Below are positions 59,441 to 64,000 of a DNA stretch of 64,000 nucleotides, piece after piece. Source of the DNA: Actinotalea lenta (GTDB lineage: Bacteria; Actinomycetota; Actinomycetes; Actinomycetales; Cellulomonadaceae); assembly GCF_030586465.1 (NCBI RefSeq), contig NZ_JAUQYP010000002.1:128279-192278 (forward strand), given 5' to 3'. The stretch's first letter is position 1. Every line of letters starts with the position of its first letter. The notes beneath the pieces were generated by a model. The model worked only from the letters and a program-made list of their open reading frames with translations. It did no database searches and was not told the origin of the DNA. The translations under genes and the position numbers were made by a program.

Positions 59441-61057
59441 ATGGAGCAAGTCCCCCCGGTCGCGCACCCCCGCGGCCGCCGAGTGTCGATCCGGACCAAG
59501 ATCCTCGGCATCGGCGTCGTCGCCACCGTCTTCCTGGCCGGCATCGGCTCGTTCGCGGTGAGCCAGCTCGTCACCCTCCGGGCACACGCCGCCCACCTCG
59601 CGGAGGTCCAGACCAGCGTCAACGGCGCCCTGTCCACCCTCACGGACGCGATGTGGAACGTGCGGATGAACGTCTACGCCGTCGCGGCCGCCCTCCCCGC
59701 GGAGAAGGACACCGCTGGCGCCGCCGTGACGAAGGCCTTCGAGGACCTGCACACCAGCGCCGACGCCTTCGCCGCGACCTACGAGTCCGAGACGGGCGCC
59801 AAGCCTGCCGTGTGGGCGGACTTCACCACCGCGCTCGCCGCCTACGACACCCAGGTCGGCGGTGCCATGGTCTCCGCCGGGCTGGCGGACAACCGGACGT
59901 CGTTCGCGGCGATCAAGGCCGGGGGTGCCGCCAAGGCGGGTGCTGACCTGATCGCGCACCTCGGTGAGGTGCAGAGCGAGGTCGGGACCCTGATGGACCG
60001 GATCGCCGCGGACGCCGCGGCGGCGGCCGCCCGTGCGACGCTGCTGACCGTCGTCGCCGTCGTGGCGGGTTCGCTGCTCGTCCTCGTGCTCGGGTGGTTC
60101 GTCGCGGGCGGTGTGCGGCGCTCGGTGGTCTCCGTCAAGCGCAGCGTCGACGCGCTGGCCACCGGAGACCTGACCGTCGTCCCCGAGGTCCGTTCGCGTG
60201 ACGAGCTCGGCGAGATGGCCCACGCGATGGGGGAGGCGCTCGGGCGGCTGCGCACCCTGATGGCGGAGGTCGTGCGGACCGCGCAGTCCGTCGCGTCCTC
60301 GGCGGAGGAGCTCTCCGCCGCGCAGACCCAGGTCGCGGCCGGCTCCGAGGAGACCTCGGCCCAGGCCGGCGTGGTCTCCGCCGCTGCGGAGGAGGTGTCG
60401 CGCAACGTCCAGGCCGTGGCGGCCGGTGCCGAGCAGATGGGCGCCTCGATCCGCGAGATCGCGACCAACGCCACGGAGGCGGCGCGGGTCGCCGGGACCG
60501 CCGTGGAGGCCGCTCGCTCGACGTCGGCCACGGTGCACCAGCTGGGCGCGTCGTCGCGGCAGATCGGTGAGGTGGTCAAGGTCATCACGACGATCGCCGA
60601 GCAGACCAACCTGCTGGCGCTGAACGCCACGATCGAGGCCGCGCGGGCCGGGGAGGCCGGCAAGGGCTTCGCCGTGGTCGCCGGCGAGGTCAAGGACCTC
60701 GCCCAGGAGACCGCCCGCGCCACGGAGGACATCGCCCGCCAGGTCGAGGCGATCCAGGCGGACACCACGGGTGCCGTCGCCGCGATCGGGAACATCTCGG
60801 AGATCATCGACCGGATCAACGGCTTCCAGGAGACCATCGCCTCCGCGGTCGAGGAGCAGACGGCGACCACCAACGAGATGTCCCGCGGGGTCGCCGAGGC
60901 CGCGACCGGATCCGGCGAGATCGCCACCAACATCGTGGGCGTCGCGTCGGCGGCGGAGGACTCCACCCGCGTGCTGTCCGACCTGGGGGCCGCCGTCGCC
61001 GAGCTCGCCGCGATGGCCGCCGGCCTGCAGTCCCAGACCGCCGTGTTCACCTACTGA
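59441..61057 (+). CDS. Methyl-accepting chemotaxis protein
   Basis: A 538-residue chemoreceptor. Helix 1 (about 20-42) and helix 2 (about 202-224) flank an outer four-helix-bundle sensor domain of about 155 residues. A HAMP domain (about 225-280) and the cytoplasmic signalling domain follow, with the conserved hairpin tip [20 protein letters not shown] (about 387-406). It should signal through CheW/CheA to the flagella, so the organism is probably motile. No C-terminal CheR-binding pentapeptide is visible. Ligand unknown. GGAG precedes the ATG. Confidence 0.94.
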   Translation: MEQVPPVAHPRGRRVSIRTKILGIGVVATVFLAGIGSFAVSQLVTLRAHAAHLAEVQTSVNGALSTLTDAMWNVRMNVYAVAAALPAEKDTAGAAVTKAFEDLHTSADAFAATYESETGAKPAVWADFTTALAAYDTQVGGAMVSAGLADNRTSFAAIKAGGAAKAGADLIAHLGEVQSEVGTLMDRIAADAAAAAARATLLTVVAVVAGSLLVLVLGWFVAGGVRRSVVSVKRSVDALATGDLTVVPEVRSRDELGEMAHAMGEALGRLRTLMAEVVRTAQSVASSAEELSAAQTQVAAGSEETSAQAGVVSAAAEEVSRNVQAVAAGAEQMGASIREIATNATEAARVAGTAVEAARSTSATVHQLGASSRQIGEVVKVITTIAEQTNLLALNATIEAARAGEAGKGFAVVAGEVKDLAQETARATEDIARQVEAIQADTTGAVAAIGNISEIIDRINGFQETIASAVEEQTATTNEMSRGVAEAATGSGEIATNIVGVASAAEDSTRVLSDLGAAVAELAAMAAGLQSQTAVFTY

Positions 61058-61141
61058 GGCAAGGTCCGCAGGCCCCGTCGTCCCGCACGGGCGGCGGGGC
61101 CCTGCGCGCGCCGCGCGCCCGTCCCGGTCCATGATGGAGAG

Positions 61142-61699
61142 ATGACCGACCCCCTCACCGGGCGGCTGCTGGTGGCCGTGCCCGGCCTCCTCGACCCGAA
61201 CTTCCGGCACGCCGTCGTCCTGGTCCTGGACCACAACGACGAGGGCACCCTCGGGGTGGTCGTCAACCGCCCGCTCGAGGTGGACGTGGACGCCGTGCTG
61301 CCCAGCTGGCAGCGGCTCGCGACGCCGCCGGGCCGGTTGTTCCAGGGCGGACCGGTCGGCCTGGACGGCGCCCTCGGCGTGGTCCTGGTGTCCACGACCA
61401 CGGCGCCGCCACCGGGTATCGACCGGGTGTCCGGACCCTTCGGGCTGATCGACCTGGACGCCGAGCCCGAGACGCTCGCGGGCCAGGTCGCCGAGCTGCG
61501 GGTGTTCGCCGGCCACTCCGGGTGGGCCGGCGGGCAGCTCGAGGCCGAGATCGCGGCCGGGGACTGGCTCGTGCTCGACGCCGACGAGCGGGATCCCTTC
61601 TCCGTCGCGCCGGAGAAGCTGTGGAGCCAGGTGCTCAGGCGCCAGGGCGGCGACCTCGCGCTGCTGGCCAACGCCCCGGAGGACCCGCGGCTCAACTGA
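61142..61699 (+). CDS. YqgE/AlgH-family protein
   Basis: A 185-residue member of the UPF0301 (YqgE/AlgH) family. Signatures are RLLVAVPGLLDPNFRHAVVL at the start, EGTLGVVVNRP, and FAGHSGWAGGQLEAEIAAG near 125. The molecular role is unknown; in pseudomonads AlgH affects alginate regulation. Soluble and normal length. The 3' end including the stop codon is duplicated just downstream. Confidence 0.92.
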   Translation: MTDPLTGRLLVAVPGLLDPNFRHAVVLVLDHNDEGTLGVVVNRPLEVDVDAVLPSWQRLATPPGRLFQGGPVGLDGALGVVLVSTTTAPPPGIDRVSGPFGLIDLDAEPETLAGQVAELRVFAGHSGWAGGQLEAEIAAGDWLVLDADERDPFSVAPEKLWSQVLRRQGGDLALLANAPEDPRLN

Positions 61700-61739
61700 C
61701 TGCGGCTCGGCTCGCGGCTCAACTGACTGCGGCTCGGCT
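61686..61739. repeat. 27-bp perfect tandem duplication over the yqgE stop
   Basis: Two identical 27-nt copies, 61686-61712 and 61713-61739. The first carries the last codons and TGA of yqgE and the second follows directly, giving a second in-frame TGA. A third, diverged partial copy follows at about 61743-61757. Confidence 0.92.
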
Positions 61740-61770
61740 GGCCCGCGGCTCGGCTGACGGCGACCGGCCC

Positions 61771-61822
61771 TTGCCGGGCGTCGTGCAGCCCTCCTAGGGT
61801 GTAGAACGTTGTCGACAACGTT
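61771..61822 (+). promoter_or_regulatory. Xylanase promoter with an 18-bp palindromic operator
   Basis: TTGCCG (61771-61776) and TAGGGT (61795-61800) are spaced by 18 bp. AACGTTGTCGACAACGTT (61805-61822), a perfect palindrome with a central CG, covers the expected transcription start. This is the layout of LacI-family repression. It differs from the operators at 2803 and 3904, so another repressor, not in the window, should bind. Confidence 0.75.
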
Positions 61823-61869
61823 ATTACAGGGAGTCGGCACGGTTCACACCAGTGCAAAGGGGCACTCCG

Positions 61870-63051
61870 ATGAGACGCATCACGATGACACTGGCCGCAG
61901 GTGCGGCGGCGGCAGCGCTCGCCGTCACCCTCCCGGCATCGGCCCGCTGGCACACGGGCGATCCGCAGGACCAGAGCCTGCGGGCGCTCGCCGCCGACCA
62001 CGGTCTGTACGTGGGGACGGCGATCGACGTCGGTGCGCTGTCCGACCCGACGTACTCGCAGATCGCTGCGAGCCAGTTCTCGACGGTCACCGCCGAGAAC
62101 GCGATGAAGTGGGAGACGATCGAGCCCGAGCGCGGGGTCTACAACTGGGCTCCGGCGGAGCAGTTCATGGCGTTCGCCAAGGCTCACGACCAGAAGGTGC
62201 GCGGCCACGTGCTGGTCTGGCAGAACCAGCTCCCGGCGTGGCTCACCGAGGGCGTGGCCGACGGCAGCATCAGCAAGGCCGAGCTGCGCGGCATCCTGCA
62301 CGACTACATCACTGCCGTCGTGACCCACTTCCAGGGTCGCATCTGGCAGTGGGACGTCGTGAACGAGGCCGTCACCGACCCCTGGGACTCGCCGGACGGC
62401 CACATCACCTACAAGGGGTTCTGGTACGAGAACCTCGGTGCGGGCTACATCGCCGACGCGTTCCGCTGGGCGCGCGCGGCGGATCGTCAGGCCCTGCTGA
62501 CCTACAACGACTACAACATCGACGCCTTCGGGGACGGCGGGCCGCTGGACAAGACGCAGTTCGTCTACGACATGGTCAAGGACCTGCGAGCCCAGGGCGT
62601 TCCGATCGACGTGGTGGGCAGCCAGGCGCACCTGTCGACCCGGTACGGCAACTACTCGCCGTTCCAGATCGCCGACGCGCAGCAGAAGTTCGCGTCGCTC
62701 GGTGTCGCCACCGCGCTGACCGAGGTCGACGTGCGCAACCTCATGCCCGCCGAGCAGACCGGCGACACGATGAACCCGCTGCTCCAGGCGCAGGCCTACG
62801 ACTACAGCGCCCTCATGCAGGGCTGCCTGGCGTCGCGGCACTGCATCTCGTACACCGTCTGGGGCTTCGACGACGGGCACAGCTGGACCAACACCTGGGA
62901 CTTCGGCGCGGGCGCCGGGGCCGAGGCGATGGCCACGCTGTACACCGCCGACTACCAGCCCAAGCTCGCCTACCGGGCGATCCAGGCCGACCTGGCCTTC
63001 ACCGGCGCGCCGCAGGTGCTCTCGCGGATCCCGCAGCACCCGACGCGCTGA
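61870..63051 (+). CDS. GH10 endo-1,4-beta-xylanase, secreted
   Basis: A 393-residue xylanase. The signal peptide (1-26, ending TLPASA) is followed by a single GH10 barrel. Catalytic residues: acid/base Glu166 in WDVVNEAVTD and nucleophile Glu285 in ALTEVDVRN. Substrate-site signatures AENAMKWETIEP, HVLVWQNQLPAWL and TYNDYNID are present. No carbohydrate-binding module or anchor is attached, so it is freely secreted. ATG 61870 is chosen because AAAGGGG precedes it and the signal peptide starts there; a GTG six codons earlier is less likely. The strong operator upstream implies sugar-dependent control. Confidence 0.95.
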   Translation: MRRITMTLAAGAAAAALAVTLPASARWHTGDPQDQSLRALAADHGLYVGTAIDVGALSDPTYSQIAASQFSTVTAENAMKWETIEPERGVYNWAPAEQFMAFAKAHDQKVRGHVLVWQNQLPAWLTEGVADGSISKAELRGILHDYITAVVTHFQGRIWQWDVVNEAVTDPWDSPDGHITYKGFWYENLGAGYIADAFRWARAADRQALLTYNDYNIDAFGDGGPLDKTQFVYDMVKDLRAQGVPIDVVGSQAHLSTRYGNYSPFQIADAQQKFASLGVATALTEVDVRNLMPAEQTGDTMNPLLQAQAYDYSALMQGCLASRHCISYTVWGFDDGHSWTNTWDFGAGAGAEAMATLYTADYQPKLAYRAIQADLAFTGAPQVLSRIPQHPTR

Positions 63052-63173
63052 GCCACCGCCGTCGCCCGCCTGGGCGACAGCAGCCGAGATCGGGTGTCCG
63101 CCCAGAGATCGGGTGTCCTCGGCACCCGCTCGGGCACCCGATCTCGGCGCACGTGGCGGGAGGGGCGGGGGCG

Positions 63174-63788
63174 TCAGAGGAGGTCGCTCGGGGCCACCAG
63201 GAACACGCCCTGCGCGAGCCTGAGCTCCTGCATCCCCAGGTGCCGGTAGAACGCCAGCGCACGCTCGTTGTCGGGCGCGATGCCGAGGTGGACCCCGGGC
63301 GCCCCCCGGTCCCGGGCGGCGGCGAACAGCGTGCTCATCAGCCGCCGACCCCAGCCGTGGCCCTGCACCGCCGGCAGCAGGTCGATGTGCAGGTGGGCCG
63401 GGTAGGGGGCCAGCTCCGGGAGGAGGTCGCGCTCCGGCTCGTGCAGCGCCCGCACGAGACCCTCCTCCAGCGCCGTGGGCCGTGGCCCGGGCGGGTAGCG
63501 GCCGCCGACCCGCGGCAGCCAGTCGCGGCGCACCGCGGCGGCGAACGCCGCGCTGTCGGCAGTGCCGACCACGTACCCCTGCACGCTGCCGGCGACGTCG
63601 AGGACGAACGCCAGCCCCGGGTCGAGGACGAGGTACGGCAGCGCGAACAGGTCCGCCCACAGCCCGTCGTCGGTCAGCAGCCCGGTCGCGTCCCGGCCCG
63701 AGTCGGCGGTGCGCAGGCAGATGTCGGCGAGTGCCGCGGCGTCGGGCCGGCGCGCGGCACGGATCGTGCCCTGCCCGGCCCCGGGCAC
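63174..63788 (-). CDS. GNAT-family N-acetyltransferase
   Basis: A 204-residue acetyl-CoA-dependent acyltransferase. The coenzyme A loop is VQGHGWGRRLM (about 140-150), preceded by the strand LHIDLLPA and followed by GVHLGIAPDNERALAFYRHL. The long insertion between the first strands recalls GNATs resembling the second domain of O-GlcNAcase, but the substrate is unknown. GTG start with no clear ribosome-binding site. The stop of a 44-codon gene lies 4 nt upstream, suggesting co-transcription. Confidence 0.87.
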   Translation of the reverse strand: MPGAGQGTIRAARRPDAAALADICLRTADSGRDATGLLTDDGLWADLFALPYLVLDPGLAFVLDVAGSVQGYVVGTADSAAFAAAVRRDWLPRVGGRYPPGPRPTALEEGLVRALHEPERDLLPELAPYPAHLHIDLLPAVQGHGWGRRLMSTLFAAARDRGAPGVHLGIAPDNERALAFYRHLGMQELRLAQGVFLVAPSDLL

Positions 63789-63792
63789 GTGC

Positions 63793-63927
63793 TCAGGCGT
63801 GGGCGTGCCTCCGGGTCCTCGCCGGGACGTCCCAGGCGGGTGCGGCGGCCGATGCCTCGAGGGCGGCGGCGGGCTCCAGGTCGAGTCCGGCGAGGCGTGC
63901 CAGGGCGGTGGCGAGTGCGGTGCTCAT
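63793..63927 (-). CDS. Small 44-residue protein upstream of the GNAT gene
   Basis: A short gene with good signals: GAAGGA 5 nt before an ATG, and a stop 4 nt before the GNAT start. The product begins MSTALATALARLAGLDLEPA, then EASAAAPAWDVPARTRRHAHA. It has an amphipathic helix-like first half and a basic, His-containing tail, with no signal peptide or cysteine. I do not recognise it. It could be a small regulatory protein, a leader peptide for the GNAT, or a peptide precursor. Confidence 0.5.
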   Translation of the reverse strand: MSTALATALARLAGLDLEPAAALEASAAAPAWDVPARTRRHAHA

Positions 63928-64000
63928 GGTGGTCCTTCGCGGAGCTCTCGAGCGGTCCTGCCGTGCGCGGGCCGCCTCCAGGCTACGAGTCCGCTGCGGG

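Noticed and set aside
1-64000. Mobile elements, prophage, integrases, tRNA or rRNA genes
   Set aside because: No transposase, integrase, phage structural gene, tRNA arm signature or rRNA core sequence was noticed on either strand, and base composition looks even. A tRNAscan and ISfinder search would confirm this.

Overview
The window is about 74% GC by eye, with strong GC bias at third codon positions, many GTG starts, GTGA/ATGA gene overlaps, and families such as a PPOX/F420-type flavin protein, a 13E12/DUF222-HNH nuclease and LutABC. This points to a high-GC actinobacterium. A secreted GH10 xylanase, a LacI-controlled sugar ABC operon and sucrose phosphorylase fit a plant-polymer degrader of the Cellulomonas type; the genus is an inference. 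I see no rRNA, tRNA, CRISPR array, prophage or insertion sequence. It reads as ordinary chromosome with many metabolic and regulatory cassettes.

Layout. 1-3.9 kb: sugar ABC importer operon (permease, permease, binding lipoprotein) behind a LacI regulator with matching operators. 4-6.9 kb: PAP2-type membrane protein divergent from a repeat-rich secreted protein with a zinc-peptidase-like domain. 7-9.9 kb: two aldo/keto reductases divergent from a LysR regulator. 9.9-14.9 kb: zinc alcohol dehydrogenase, esterase and the LutABC lactate-oxidation set. 15-18.4 kb: a MogA-MoaC fusion and a PAS-GGDEF-EAL protein. 18.5-21.7 kb: a lipid-linked glycosylation pair. 21.8-24.7 kb: flavin protein, a frameshifted DUF222-HNH gene with a LexA-like box, and a TetR regulator. 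24.8-29.5 kb: complete agmatine deiminase pathway (permease, AguA, putrescine carbamoyltransferase, carbamate kinase) behind twin TetR-type operators. 29.6-38.7 kb: sucrose phosphorylase, a transmembrane HTH-nSTAND-WD40 protein, and a LuxR-type two-component system with an unusual tandem kinase. 38.7-41 kb: aldo/keto reductase, then a SipW-type signal peptidase with its TasA/camelysin-like substrate. 41.3-44.9 kb: Tm-1-like and PEP-hydrolase-like proteins divergent from a MocR regulator. 44.9-49.6 kb: S9 peptidase translationally coupled to an OmpR/kinase pair, then a DUF4232 lipoprotein. 49.7-53.6 kb: MFS exporter, 2-hydroxyacid dehydrogenase, and an arsenic cassette (ArsR, ArsM, small Cys-Cys protein). 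53.7-57.9 kb: GntR, DhaK, DhaL, HAD phosphatase and class II aldolase. 58-64 kb: SDR with an extra N-terminal module, chemoreceptor, YqgE, GH10 xylanase, GNAT acetyltransferase and a small peptide gene.

The main themes are import and breakdown of sugars and polyols, use of lactate and agmatine, and several sense-and-respond systems. The least explained pieces are the SipW/TasA-like pair with a hairpin between its genes, the tandem-kinase two-component system, the peptidase-coupled two-component system, and the aldolase/HAD/dihydroxyacetone-kinase operon.
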